64,000 bases of DNA from CAYYFX01 sp964571855 (GTDB lineage: Bacteria > ARS69): the NCBI GenBank assembly GCA_964571855.1, contig CAZNDO010000002.1:124001-188000 (forward strand), written 5' to 3'. The translations under genes and the position numbers were made by a program. Below, piece after piece: positions 9,061-19,163 of this stretch. The stretch's first letter is position 1, and every line of letters starts with the position of its first letter. The notes under the pieces were generated by a model. The model was not told where the DNA came from. It made no database searches and saw only the letters and a list, made by a program, of their open reading frames with translations.

Positions 9061-9089
9061 TTGAGCGCCTCGCCGTGATCCACTAGGCT
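9061..9089 (+). promoter_or_regulatory. Sigma-70-type promoter for the ligase/GT operon
   Basis: TTGAGC at 9061-9066, 17-nt spacer, TAGGCT at 9084-9089. The ATG of the O-antigen-ligase-like gene is at 9118, giving a leader of about 22 nt with a GGGGGA ribosome-binding stretch. Confidence 0.55.
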
Positions 9090-9117
9090 GCCCGCCGCAA
9101 CGGGGGATTCCGCGCAC

Positions 9118-10566
9118 ATGCACTCCACGGGCGAGAGCCCGCCCGTCGAGCTTCCGGGCGGGGGCGAGCGCCGCAGCCGCAACCCATGGCGGTTCCGGGA
9201 GATCCCGAACCTCGGGATCCGCCCGTCGGCCGTCGTGCTCGCGGTGGCCTGCGTGGCCGCGGTCCTCACCGCCGGCATCGTGCTGGAGTACCCGCCGCGC
9301 GTGGCCATCGTGCTGGCGATCTGCCTGATCGGCGGCGCGCTCGTGATCATCGAACCGTACCTCGGGATCCTGGGGTACGTGGTGCTCGCGTTCCTGCGAC
9401 CCCAGGAGGTGTTCTGGGGCCTGGGCGGCGAGCGGCTCACCCTGATCGTGTCCGTCGCCACGCTGGCCGCGGCGATGCTGCACTTCACGCGCAAGCCGAA
9501 GCTGTCGTTCCTGCTGCGCCCGCAGAACCTGCTGATCCTCACGCTGTGGGCCTCGATCTGGCTCTCCACGCAGTTCGGGCGCTTCACGCAGGGGCCGGGC
9601 GTATGGATGGACTACTACTCGAAGCTCTTCGTGATCTACTTCGCGGTGCTGGCCGTGGTCACCACGCGGCAGCGCCTCGAGGTGATGACGGGCACGCTGG
9701 CGCTCTCGCTCGGCTACCTGTGCTGGTGGGCGAACGAGATGTACTTCTTCCACGGCTGGCACACGGTGCACGGTCCCGGCGGCCCGGGCGACACCTTCTA
9801 CGACCACAACGACTTCGCGATGGTCATGGTCATGACCATCCCGATGCTGTGGTTCCTGGCCCGGCTCATGCCGAACGCGCTGCTGAAGTGGGGCGTGCGC
9901 TTCATCATCCCGTTCGCCATGCACGGCGTGATGGTCACGTACTCGCGCGGCGGGTTCCTGGGCATGGGCCTCGTGCTGCTGTTCTGCGCGCTGCGGGATC
10001 CCAACCGGAAGCTCGGCGGCCTGCTCATCGCGGGCGGCGTGCTGTTCTTCGCGATGTTCACGGGACCGGAGTACCGCGACCGCATCGTGTCGATCATGGG
10101 CTTCGAGGAGGACGACTCGGCGCAGGGACGCTTCGGGGCGTGGGAGGCGGGGGCGGCCATGGTGGCCGACAACCCGTTCTTCGGCGTGGGGCTCAAGCAG
10201 TACCTGCGCGCGTTCTCGTACTACTCGTCGGAGGCCGAGTTCGTGGCGCACAACTCGTGGGTGCAGCTCGCCGCGGAGTGCGGGCTGCCGGCGCTGCTCA
10301 GCTGGGTGGGGCTGATCGGGCTGACCGCGTGGTCCTCGTGGCGCGTGATCCGTCGGGCCCGGTTCCTCCCGGACGCCGAGCGACAACGGGCGGAGCACCT
10401 CGCGCACGCGGTGGCGGGGGCGCTCCTGGGCTACGTTTGGTGCGGGCTCCTGCTGTCCGCCGAGGACCTGGAGTTCTTCTACTTCGTCGTGGCCATGGGC
10501 GCCATCCTGGACCTGCTGACGAAGCAGCGCCTGGAGCAGCTCCGCACCGCCGCGAGCGCGCCGTGA
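9118..10566 (+). CDS. O-antigen ligase/polymerase-like membrane protein (exosortase-associated O-glycosylation ligase type)
   Basis: 482 aa, about 10-11 transmembrane segments. The signature DHNDFAMVMVM loop and TYSRGGFLG match the 'putative O-glycosylation ligase, exosortase A system-associated' group (TIGR03097-like) within the Wzy/WaaL superfamily. FFGVGLKQY and VAHNSWVQ are typical Wzy_C loops. Expected role: ligation or polymerisation of lipid-linked glycans on the periplasmic face of the inner membrane. First gene of a six-gene chain in which every junction is a GTGA or ATGA overlap. Confidence 0.85.
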   Translation: MHSTGESPPVELPGGGERRSRNPWRFREIPNLGIRPSAVVLAVACVAAVLTAGIVLEYPPRVAIVLAICLIGGALVIIEPYLGILGYVVLAFLRPQEVFWGLGGERLTLIVSVATLAAAMLHFTRKPKLSFLLRPQNLLILTLWASIWLSTQFGRFTQGPGVWMDYYSKLFVIYFAVLAVVTTRQRLEVMTGTLALSLGYLCWWANEMYFFHGWHTVHGPGGPGDTFYDHNDFAMVMVMTIPMLWFLARLMPNALLKWGVRFIIPFAMHGVMVTYSRGGFLGMGLVLLFCALRDPNRKLGGLLIAGGVLFFAMFTGPEYRDRIVSIMGFEEDDSAQGRFGAWEAGAAMVADNPFFGVGLKQYLRAFSYYSSEAEFVAHNSWVQLAAECGLPALLSWVGLIGLTAWSSWRVIRRARFLPDAERQRAEHLAHAVAGALLGYVWCGLLLSAEDLEFFYFVVAMGAILDLLTKQRLEQLRTAASAP

Positions 10567-11711
10567 CCGCCGAGCGTCGCTTCGTCGTCTTCTCGGACGA
10601 CTGGGGGCGCCACCCGTCCAGCAGCCAGCACCTGTTCGCGCGGATCGCGCGGCGGCGGCGGGTGGTGTGGGTCAACACGATCGGCACGCGCACGCCCACG
10701 CTGTCGCGGGCGGACCTCGCGCGCGCGGCGGGGAAGCTGCGGGAGTGGACGCGCCCCGCGCCGCCCGCCCCGGACGCGCCCGTGCGCGTGCTCGGCCCGT
10801 TCATGATCCCGTTCGACAAGCTGCGCCCGGTGCGCCGGCTGAACGCGGCGCTCGTGACGCGCGCCGTGACGCGCGCGCTCGCGGAGGAGGCGCCGGCGGA
10901 GACGGTGCTGGTCACCACGATCCCGAACGCGGCGCCGCTCGTGGGGAAGCTCGGGGAGGACGCCAGCGTGTACTACTGCGTGGACGAGTTCTCCGAGTGG
11001 CCGGGCGCGGACCGGGCCACGCTGCTCGCGCTGGAGGCGGAGCTGCTGGAGAAGGTGGACCTGGTGATCGCCACGTCCACGCGGCTGTTCGAGTCGAAGT
11101 CCGCGCGCCACCCGCGCGTGCGCCTGCTGCCGCACGGCGTGGACTGGGAGGCGTTCCGTCGCGGATCCGGAGCGGCGCCGGCCGCGCTGGGCGCGCTGCC
11201 GCGCCCCCGCGTGGGCTTCGTGGGGCTGGCCGACGGGCGCCTGGACGACCGGCTCCTGGACGAGGTGGCGGCGTCCCTGCCGGACGTGTCCTTCGTGCTG
11301 ATCGGGCCGCGGCAGCTCCCGGAGGGGCCTTTGGACCGCCGCGGCAACGTGCGCTTCCTGCCGCCCGTGCCGTACGCGGACGTGCCCGCGGTGATGCACG
11401 CGCTGGACGCGGGGATCCTGCCGTACCGCATGGACGCGCTGACCGAGCGCATGAACCCGCTCAAGCTGCGCGAGCTGCTGGCGACCGGGATCCCCGTGGT
11501 GTCGTCGCCGCTGCCGGAGGTGGAGCGCTACCGCGCGGTGGTGCGGCTGGCGCGCGACGCGGGCGAGTGGCGGGACGCGCTGCGCGACGCGCTGCGCGAG
11601 GGCCGGGCACGCGCGGACGAGCGATCCCGCGCCGTGCGCGACGAGGGCTGGGACCGGCGCGCGGAGGAGTTCGAACGGCTGCTGTCCCTGGCGGTGGCGG
11701 GGGCGCGATGA
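10563..11711 (+). CDS. GT-B glycosyltransferase (GT4-like)
   Basis: 382 aa. The GTG start overlaps the ligase stop. The N-terminal half (FSDDWGRHPSSSQHL, VWVNTIGTR) followed by YYCVDEFSEW resembles glycosyltransferases of exopolysaccharide loci. The C-terminal half contains LPHGVDW, GFVGL, a conserved NPLKLRELLATGIPVVSS nucleotide-binding segment and PLPEV. It likely transfers a sugar to the growing lipid-linked repeat unit at the inner leaflet. Donor and acceptor are not predictable. Confidence 0.82.
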   Translation: MTAERRFVVFSDDWGRHPSSSQHLFARIARRRRVVWVNTIGTRTPTLSRADLARAAGKLREWTRPAPPAPDAPVRVLGPFMIPFDKLRPVRRLNAALVTRAVTRALAEEAPAETVLVTTIPNAAPLVGKLGEDASVYYCVDEFSEWPGADRATLLALEAELLEKVDLVIATSTRLFESKSARHPRVRLLPHGVDWEAFRRGSGAAPAALGALPRPRVGFVGLADGRLDDRLLDEVAASLPDVSFVLIGPRQLPEGPLDRRGNVRFLPPVPYADVPAVMHALDAGILPYRMDALTERMNPLKLRELLATGIPVVSSPLPEVERYRAVVRLARDAGEWRDALRDALREGRARADERSRAVRDEGWDRRAEEFERLLSLAVAGAR

Positions 11712-12907
11712 AAGTGCTCGTGGTGGCCACGCTGTACCCGAACCGGGTGCAGCCGGTGCACGCGCTGTTCGTGGAGCAGCGCGTCCGGGCCATGGCGCGC
11801 CGTTTCCCGGTGCACGTGCTCGCGCCCGTGCCGTACTTCCCGCTGGCGTGGCGGTTGCCGCGGTACGCGTACCGGCGCGGCATCCCCGCGGTCGAGGAGC
11901 GGCACGGGATCCCCGTGGAGCACCCGCGCTTCCTGTCGGTCCCGCGGTTCCTGAAGCCGCTGGACGGCCCGTTCCTGCTCCGGACGCTCGCCGCGAGGGC
12001 GCGCACGCTGCGGGGCGCGTTCGCGTTCGACCGGATCGATGCGCACCTGGCCTATCCGGACGGCTGGGCCGCCGTGCAGCTGGGGCGGCGGCTGGGGCTG
12101 CCGGTCTCCGTGACGCTGCGCGGGCACGACCTGAACGACCTCCCGGAGTACCCGGTGCGCGGGAAGCAGGTGGCGTGGGCCCTGCGGAATGCCGATGCCG
12201 TGTTCGCGGTGGCGGACGCGCTGCGCGACGCGGCCGTGGCGCTGGGCGCGGATCCGGCGCGCACGCGGACGGTGGCGAACGGGGTGGACGCGGAGCGCTT
12301 CCGGCCCCGATCCTGTGCCGCGGCGCGCCGCGAGCTGGGGCTGGATCCGGATGCCCGGTGGATCGTGTCCGTGGGGCACCTCGTGGAGCGGAAGGGATTC
12401 CACCACCTCGTGCGCGCGCTGCCGCGCGTGGCGGCGGAGCACCCCTCGGTACGGCTCGCGATCGTCGGCGGCGCCGGCGAGGAGGGGGACTTCCGGGACG
12501 CGATCCGGCGCGCGGTCGAGGAGACGGGAATGACGGAGCGGGTGGTGATGCCGGGCGCGACGGACGGGGATGCGCTGCCCCTCTGGTTCGCGGCGGCGGA
12601 CGTCTTCTGCCTGGCGTCGGCGAAGGAGGGGCGTCCGAACGTGGTGCTCGAGGCGCTGGCGAGCGGCGTCCCCGTGGTGGCCACGCGGGTGTGGGGAACG
12701 CCGGAACTCCTGGCCGATCCGGGGCACGGGATCCTGGTGGACGCCGTGGACCCGGACGCGCTCGGGGGCGCGCTCGCGGCGGCGCTGGCGCGGGACTGGG
12801 ACCGGGAGCGGATCGCGCGGTGGGGCGCGTCGTTCCGGTGGGAGGCCGCGGCGGAGGCGATCGAGCGCGTGCTCGCCGGCCTCCCCGCGCGGGAGGCGGG
12901 AGCGTGA
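11708..12907 (+). CDS. GT4 family glycosyltransferase
   Basis: 399 aa. The ATG overlaps the previous stop. An N-terminal acceptor domain starts VVATLYPNRVQPVHA. The C-terminal domain carries VANGVD, VGHLVERKGF, AIVGGAGEEG and a GT4 EX7E-type segment (KEGRPNVVLEALASG). The family usually retains anomeric configuration and uses NDP-sugars. Third gene of the coupled chain, so probably one step in assembling the same repeat unit as its neighbours. Confidence 0.88.
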   Translation: MKVLVVATLYPNRVQPVHALFVEQRVRAMARRFPVHVLAPVPYFPLAWRLPRYAYRRGIPAVEERHGIPVEHPRFLSVPRFLKPLDGPFLLRTLAARARTLRGAFAFDRIDAHLAYPDGWAAVQLGRRLGLPVSVTLRGHDLNDLPEYPVRGKQVAWALRNADAVFAVADALRDAAVALGADPARTRTVANGVDAERFRPRSCAAARRELGLDPDARWIVSVGHLVERKGFHHLVRALPRVAAEHPSVRLAIVGGAGEEGDFRDAIRRAVEETGMTERVVMPGATDGDALPLWFAAADVFCLASAKEGRPNVVLEALASGVPVVATRVWGTPELLADPGHGILVDAVDPDALGGALAAALARDWDRERIARWGASFRWEAAAEAIERVLAGLPAREAGA

Positions 12908-13503
12908 GGGCGCTCAAGACGGTGGCGCGGGGCGCGGCGCGGCTGCTCGCGCTGCCGCCCTGGATCGCGTACCGGGTGAAGGCGCTCGTGATGGACCCGG
13001 ATCGCGCGTTCCACGACGGGAGCCAGGCCGTGTCTCTGATCCCGGGGACGGTGGGGGACTACGTGCGGCGGGAGTTCTACCGGATGGCGCTCGCCGCGTG
13101 CGCGGACGACTGCTGCATCTCGTTCGGCACGGTGATGTCGAAGCGGGGCGCGCGCATCGGGCGGCGCGTGTATGTCGGGCCCGGCTGCAGCCTCGGGCTC
13201 GTGACGCTGGAGGACGACGTGCTGCTCGCGGCGCACGTGGACGTGCTGTCCGGCGCGGCGCAGCATCGCTTCGACCGGCTGGACATCCCCGTGCGCGAGC
13301 AGGGCGGCACGGTGACGCGCGTGACCGTGGGCCGGGACGCGTGGCTGGGCGAGCGGGCCCTCGTGATGGCCGACGTGGGCGAGCAGGCCGTGGTGGGCGC
13401 GGCCAGCGTGGTGACGAAGCCGGTCCCGCCGCGGGCCATCGCGGTGGGCGTTCCGGCGCGGGTCGTGGGCACGCGCGGCGGCGGCGCCGGCGGGGCGGCA
13501 TGA
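12904..13503 (+). CDS. Hexapeptide-repeat acyltransferase (left-handed beta-helix)
   Basis: 199 aa with a GTG start overlapping the previous stop. The core shows hexapeptide periodicity (ARIGRRVYVGPGCSLGLVTLEDDVLLAAHVDVL, split by short loops; then VGRDAWLGERALVMADVGEQAVVGAASVV). The C-terminus has the PAR-type closing motif GVPARVVG. The family transfers acetyl or other acyl groups from CoA; here the target is probably a sugar of the polysaccharide. An N-terminal amphipathic stretch (LLALPPWIAYRVKALV) may tether it to the membrane. Confidence 0.85.
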   Translation: MRALKTVARGAARLLALPPWIAYRVKALVMDPDRAFHDGSQAVSLIPGTVGDYVRREFYRMALAACADDCCISFGTVMSKRGARIGRRVYVGPGCSLGLVTLEDDVLLAAHVDVLSGAAQHRFDRLDIPVREQGGTVTRVTVGRDAWLGERALVMADVGEQAVVGAASVVTKPVPPRAIAVGVPARVVGTRGGGAGGAA

Positions 13504-14576
13504 CGCTGGCGGACGGGGGAGGCGGGTTGACGGGAGCCGGAGCGGTGACGGTGCGGGAGATGCAGGCGGCGGACGAGACCGCGTGGGACGCGTTCGTGGC
13601 CGCGCACCCGGACGGGACCCATTACCACCGGGCCGGATGGGCGCGCGTGATCGGCGGGGTGTTCGGGCACCGCACGCCGTACCGCATGGCGATCGGCCCG
13701 GACGGCGTGGAGGGCGTGCTGCCGCTCGTGGCGTTCGCGCACCCGCTGCTCGGCCGGTACCTCGTCTCCGTGCCGTTCCTGAACCGCGGCGGCATCGTGG
13801 CGGCCACCGCGCGGGCGCGCGCGGCCCTGCGACAGGACGCGGAGAGGCTGCTCGCGGAGACGCGCTCGGCCTATTGCGAGTTGCGGCACGTGGCGCGCAC
13901 GGACGAGTCCCTGCCGGCGCGAACGAACAAGGTCTCCATGGCGCTGCCGCTGGATCCCGATCCGGATGCCGTGTGGAAGGGCCTGGACGCGAAGGTGCGC
14001 AACCTGGTGCGCAAGGCGCAGAAGAGCGGGCTCACCGTGCGCCCGGGGGACCCGGAGCGGGACCTGCCGGCGTTCTACGACGTCTTCGCGGAGAACATGC
14101 GCGACCTGGGCACCCCGGTGTACTCTCCGCGACTGTTCGAGGCGGTGTTCCGGGAGTTCCCGGCGGATGCGGCGCTCACGATGGTGGAGCTCGGCGCGGA
14201 GACGGCGGCCGCGGGCATCTGCCTGAAGCACCGCGGCGTGACGGAGATCCACTGGGCGGCGTCGCGCCGGTCGCTGCGCGCGGCCTCGCCCAACATGCTG
14301 CTGTACTGGGAGACGATCGCCGGCGCCGCGCGCGACGGGCTCGCGGAGTTCTGCTTCGGCCGCTCCACGGAGGGGTCGGGGCCGCACCGCTTCAAGAAGC
14401 AGTGGGGGGCCGTGCCCACGCCGCTGCACTGGGAGTACCTGCTCGCGCCGGGCAAGGAGATGCCGCGGTTGAACCCGGAGAACCCGAAGCTGAAGCTGGC
14501 CATCCGGACCTGGCAGAAGCTGCCGTTGCCGCTCACGCGGCGGATCGGTCCCGGGATCGTGCGGTACCTGCCGTGA
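13500..14576 (+). CDS. FemAB-like GNAT protein (XrtA/PEP-CTERM-associated type)
   Basis: 358 aa, ATG overlapping the previous stop. The pattern VWKGLDAKVRNLVRKAQKSG, FAENMRDLGTPVYS and CFGRSTEGSGPHRFKKQWGA is that of the TIGR03019-type FemAB proteins found beside exosortase A. These have two GNAT folds like peptidoglycan aminoacyltransferases; their substrate is unproven. The start could also be the GTG about 15 codons downstream (at TVREMQ), but the 4-nt overlap supports the one given. It strengthens the link of this operon to exosortase-type loci. Confidence 0.88.
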   Translation: MTLADGGGGLTGAGAVTVREMQAADETAWDAFVAAHPDGTHYHRAGWARVIGGVFGHRTPYRMAIGPDGVEGVLPLVAFAHPLLGRYLVSVPFLNRGGIVAATARARAALRQDAERLLAETRSAYCELRHVARTDESLPARTNKVSMALPLDPDPDAVWKGLDAKVRNLVRKAQKSGLTVRPGDPERDLPAFYDVFAENMRDLGTPVYSPRLFEAVFREFPADAALTMVELGAETAAAGICLKHRGVTEIHWAASRRSLRAASPNMLLYWETIAGAARDGLAEFCFGRSTEGSGPHRFKKQWGAVPTPLHWEYLLAPGKEMPRLNPENPKLKLAIRTWQKLPLPLTRRIGPGIVRYLP

Positions 14577-16258
14577 CCGGGCCGGACCGCGCGAACGGCG
14601 GCGCGTGGGCCCTGCTGCTGGCCGTGCTGGCGGCGGCGTTCGCACTGCGCGCCTGGGGCGTGGCGTTCGGCCTGCCCTACGTGTACCACCCGGACGAGGG
14701 CTTCGAGGTGTACCGCGCCCTCCGGCTCGGGATGGGCGGATTCGACCTGGAGCGCACCGGCAAGGGCGGCCTCTACTTCCTGCTCTTCCTCGAGTACGGC
14801 GTGTACTTCGTGGTGCAGCGGTTGACCGGGGCGCTCGCGAGCGTGGGGGACTTCGCGCGGGAGTTCGCCACGGATCCGTCGGCCTTCTGGCTCATGGGCC
14901 GCTGGACGAACGTGGTGCTCGGCACGGCGACGGTGGCGCTCGTGGCCTACCAGGGGCGGCGGATGGCCTCGTGGCGCGCGGGGATCCTGGGCGCGGCGTT
15001 CCTCGCGCCGGCCACGCGCCACGTGATCGACTCCCACTACGTCACCGTGGACGTCCCGATGGCGCTGTTCACGTTCCTGGCCCTCGTGATGATCGTGGAG
15101 GACGCGGAGGGCCGCCGCCGGCTGCGCGCCGTTCCCTTCGCGCTCGTGGCCGCCTACGCGGCGCTGAACAAGATCCCCGCGGTCCTGCTGTTCCTCCCGT
15201 ACTTCCTGGCCGTGCTGTTCCGCGGCGGACCGCGCGCGCTGTTGCGGCCGGCGATCTGGTGGCCGCCGATCCTGGCCGGACTGCTGTTCCTGCTCGCCAA
15301 TCCCGGGATCTGGCTGTCGTGGCGGGACACGGTGGAGATGATCCGCGCCGCGGTCGCGGGCGGCGGCGGCGATGCGGGCGAGGCGGGGCCGGTCGCCCAC
15401 GGGCCCGCGGTGAACCTCCCGCTGTTCTACGCGCGCGTGCTCCTGGAGTCGCTCGGCCCGGCCATCCTCGCGCTCGCGTTCGCGGGGCTGATGGCGGGCG
15501 TGCTGCGCCGCTCGCGCGGCATCGCGCTGCACGCCGCGTTCCTGCTGCCGTTCTTCCTGCTGATCGCCGGCTCCGGCAGCTCGCACCTGTACTACGAGCG
15601 GTACGTCACGCCGCTGCTTCCCGGGCTGGCCCTGCTCGCCGCGATCGGGCTGGACGACTTCCTCCGGCGCCGCGTCCCCGCCGCGCGCGCGGGGAACGCG
15701 CTCGCCGCGGTCGTGGCGGTGCTCGTGGTCCTGCCGCCGGCGCAGGCGTCCGTCCGCTTCGACCGGATGATGACGCGCACGGACACGCGCACGCTCGCGC
15801 TGCGGTGGCTGGAGGCCAACGCCCCGCACGAGAGCCGCGTGCTGATCGAGGGGAACCGGGAGGAGCTGTCGCAGCTCACGATCCCGCTGTCGCCGTCCGC
15901 CGAGGACGTGGGCGAGATGATCGCCGATCTGGAGGCGCGCGATCCCGGGAAGGCCGCGTTCTGGCGCCTGAAGGGACCGTCGCTGCCGCAGCCGCGCTAC
16001 CGCGTCGTCGCGGTGGATCACCTTGCGGACTGGGGAACGCTGGAGGCGTACGAGGCGGAGGGCGTGGAATGGGTCGTCCTGCGGCCCGAGCGGTTCTCCG
16101 GCGCTCCGGACCCGAAGTACGCGCTGTCCGTCACGGAGAGCCGCGGCGCCTTCCGGGACGCGCTCCGCGCGTCGCCGCATTGGGAGGAGGTCGCGTCGTT
16201 CGACCCGGGAGCGGACTCCCCGGGGATCCGCGTGGAGATCTGGCGCCGCGTCCCCTGA
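14573..16258 (+). CDS. GT-C (GT39/ArnT-like) membrane glycosyltransferase
   Basis: 561 aa. After the first TM helix, YHPDEGFEVYRAL gives the DE-type acidic pair in the first periplasmic loop that GT-C enzymes use for catalysis. About ten TM segments follow, with HYVTVDVPMALFTF matching the dolichyl-P-mannose mannosyltransferase/ArnT core. The soluble C-terminus lies in the periplasm. It uses polyprenyl-phosphate sugars, possibly those made by a GT2 enzyme such as the one at the left edge. GTG start overlaps the FemAB stop; last gene of the chain. Confidence 0.85.
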   Translation: MTGPDRANGGAWALLLAVLAAAFALRAWGVAFGLPYVYHPDEGFEVYRALRLGMGGFDLERTGKGGLYFLLFLEYGVYFVVQRLTGALASVGDFAREFATDPSAFWLMGRWTNVVLGTATVALVAYQGRRMASWRAGILGAAFLAPATRHVIDSHYVTVDVPMALFTFLALVMIVEDAEGRRRLRAVPFALVAAYAALNKIPAVLLFLPYFLAVLFRGGPRALLRPAIWWPPILAGLLFLLANPGIWLSWRDTVEMIRAAVAGGGGDAGEAGPVAHGPAVNLPLFYARVLLESLGPAILALAFAGLMAGVLRRSRGIALHAAFLLPFFLLIAGSGSSHLYYERYVTPLLPGLALLAAIGLDDFLRRRVPAARAGNALAAVVAVLVVLPPAQASVRFDRMMTRTDTRTLALRWLEANAPHESRVLIEGNREELSQLTIPLSPSAEDVGEMIADLEARDPGKAAFWRLKGPSLPQPRYRVVAVDHLADWGTLEAYEAEGVEWVVLRPERFSGAPDPKYALSVTESRGAFRDALRASPHWEEVASFDPGADSPGIRVEIWRRVP

Positions 16259-16301
16259 GCGCCGGAGCCGCGGCGCCGGGCGTCGCGCGATTCGCACTCT
16301 G

Positions 16302-16313
16302 CAACCCGGGTTG
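16302..16313. promoter_or_regulatory. Palindrome, possible enhancer site for a sigma-54 activator
   Basis: CAACCCGGGTTG is a perfect 12-bp dyad centred about 70 nt upstream of the -24 element at 16377, i.e. near -98 from the predicted start. That is the usual distance for an NtrC-family upstream activating sequence. Only one copy is seen, so the assignment is tentative. Confidence 0.35.
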
Positions 16314-16376
16314 TGCAAACGGCGAACGGCGCCTGAGCAGTCCTGGCACATCGTCGCCGAAACGGGTGTCCTTGCG

Positions 16377-16393
16377 CTGGCACGGTCGGTGCA
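16377..16393 (+). promoter_or_regulatory. Sigma-54 promoter
   Basis: CTGGCACG (16377-16384), four bases, then GTGCA (16389-16393): the invariant GG and GC are separated by exactly 10 nt and all but one consensus base match. It drives the NtrC-family regulator starting 53 nt downstream at 16446. Confidence 0.75.
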
Positions 16394-16445
16394 AGGCAAG
16401 GACAGGCTTGGTGTCCGCATCCTGCTCCGCATCCGGAGGCACCCC

Positions 16446-17903
<1,458 letters not shown>

Positions 17904-17957
17904 ACTCCCCCGGGCATTCTTCGGGCCGGGAGCGGTCGGGGCGGAGGGACGACGGAC

Positions 17958-19163
17958 GTGAGGCTGTTGTTCCTGGCGCAGCGCGTTCCGCAGCCGCCCA
18001 ACAAGGGCGACAAGATCCGCTCGCACCACATCGCCCGCCGCCTCGCGGCGCGGCACGAGGTGCACCTGGCGTTCCTGCTGGACGAACCGGCGGAGGAGGT
18101 CCACGCGCGCGAGGCGGCGGGCTGGGCGGCGTCGGCGAGCTGGCGGGTGCGCTCGGCCGTCGAGTCGGCGCGCCGCGGCGCCGCGTCCTGCCTGGCCGGC
18201 GGCCCCATCTCGGCGGGGTGGTTCGTGAACGGCGCGCTGCGCCGCGAGGTGCACGCGCGCCTGGCCGCCACGCCGTTCGACGCGGTGGTGGCGTACTGTT
18301 CCTCCATGGTCCCGTACGCGGAGCGGTTCCGCGGACCGCGCGTCGTGGACTTCGTGGACGTGGACTCGGCGAAGTGGGCGCAGTACGCGGAGCGCGCCGG
18401 GTTCCCGAAGCGCGCGGTGTTCGCGCTGGAGCACCGGCGCCTGCGGGAGTGGGAGCGCCGGCTCGTGCGGGACTTCGACCGGACGCTCGTGGTGGCGGAC
18501 GCGGAGAAGGAGCTGCTGGGCACGTTCGCCGACGCCTCGCGCGTGGCCGTGGTGGGGAACGGCGTGGACGCGGAGCACTTCGCGCCGCGCGGGCCGCGCG
18601 CGCGGGAGCCGGTGCTCGTGTTCGTGGGCGCCCTGGACTACTTCGCGAACGCGGACGGGTGCGCGCACTTCGTGCGCGAGGCGTGGCCGGCGGTGCGCGC
18701 GCGCGTGCCGGGGGCCGTGCTCCGCCTCGTGGGGCGGCGCCCCGGGAGCGAGGTGACCGCGCTCGCGGGCGTGGACGGCGTGGAGGTCGTGCCGGATCCG
18801 CCGGACGTGCGGCCGTGGCTGTGGGGCGCGGCCGCCGCGGTGGTGCCGCTGCGGATCGCGCAGGGCACGCAGAACAAGGTGCTGGAGGCGATGGCCGCCG
18901 GCGTCCCGGTGATCGCGTCCGCGGTATCGGTGCGCGGGATCGACGGGGAGGCGGGCGGGCACTTCCTCGTGGCGGACGCGCCGGACGCCTGGGCGGATGC
19001 CGTGGCGCGCGTGCTGGCGCGCCCGGAGGAGGCGGACGCGCTCGCGGCGCGCGCGCTCGCGCGCGTGGCGGAGCGGTACTCATGGGACCGGCGCGCCGAG
19101 GCGTACGAGGCGGAGATCCGCCGCGCGATCGACACGCGCGCGGCCGCGGGAGGAACGTCGTGA
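17958..19163 (+). CDS. Glycosyltransferase, exosortase-associated TIGR03087 type
   Basis: 401 aa, GTG start. The N-terminus LFLAQRVPQPPNKGDKIRS, the middle VDFVDVDSAKW and VGNGVDAEHF, and the C-terminal PLRIAQGTQNKVLEAMAAG match the TIGR03087 sugar transferases (stp1) that accompany PEP-CTERM/EpsH1 systems. The fold is GT-B and the product is expected to be cytoplasmic or peripheral to the inner membrane. The stop overlaps the next GTG by 4 nt, coupling it to the DUF3473 deacetylase, the same gene pair seen in exosortase loci. Confidence 0.9.
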   Translation: MRLLFLAQRVPQPPNKGDKIRSHHIARRLAARHEVHLAFLLDEPAEEVHAREAAGWAASASWRVRSAVESARRGAASCLAGGPISAGWFVNGALRREVHARLAATPFDAVVAYCSSMVPYAERFRGPRVVDFVDVDSAKWAQYAERAGFPKRAVFALEHRRLREWERRLVRDFDRTLVVADAEKELLGTFADASRVAVVGNGVDAEHFAPRGPRAREPVLVFVGALDYFANADGCAHFVREAWPAVRARVPGAVLRLVGRRPGSEVTALAGVDGVEVVPDPPDVRPWLWGAAAAVVPLRIAQGTQNKVLEAMAAGVPVIASAVSVRGIDGEAGGHFLVADAPDAWADAVARVLARPEEADALAARALARVAERYSWDRRAEAYEAEIRRAIDTRAAAGGTS

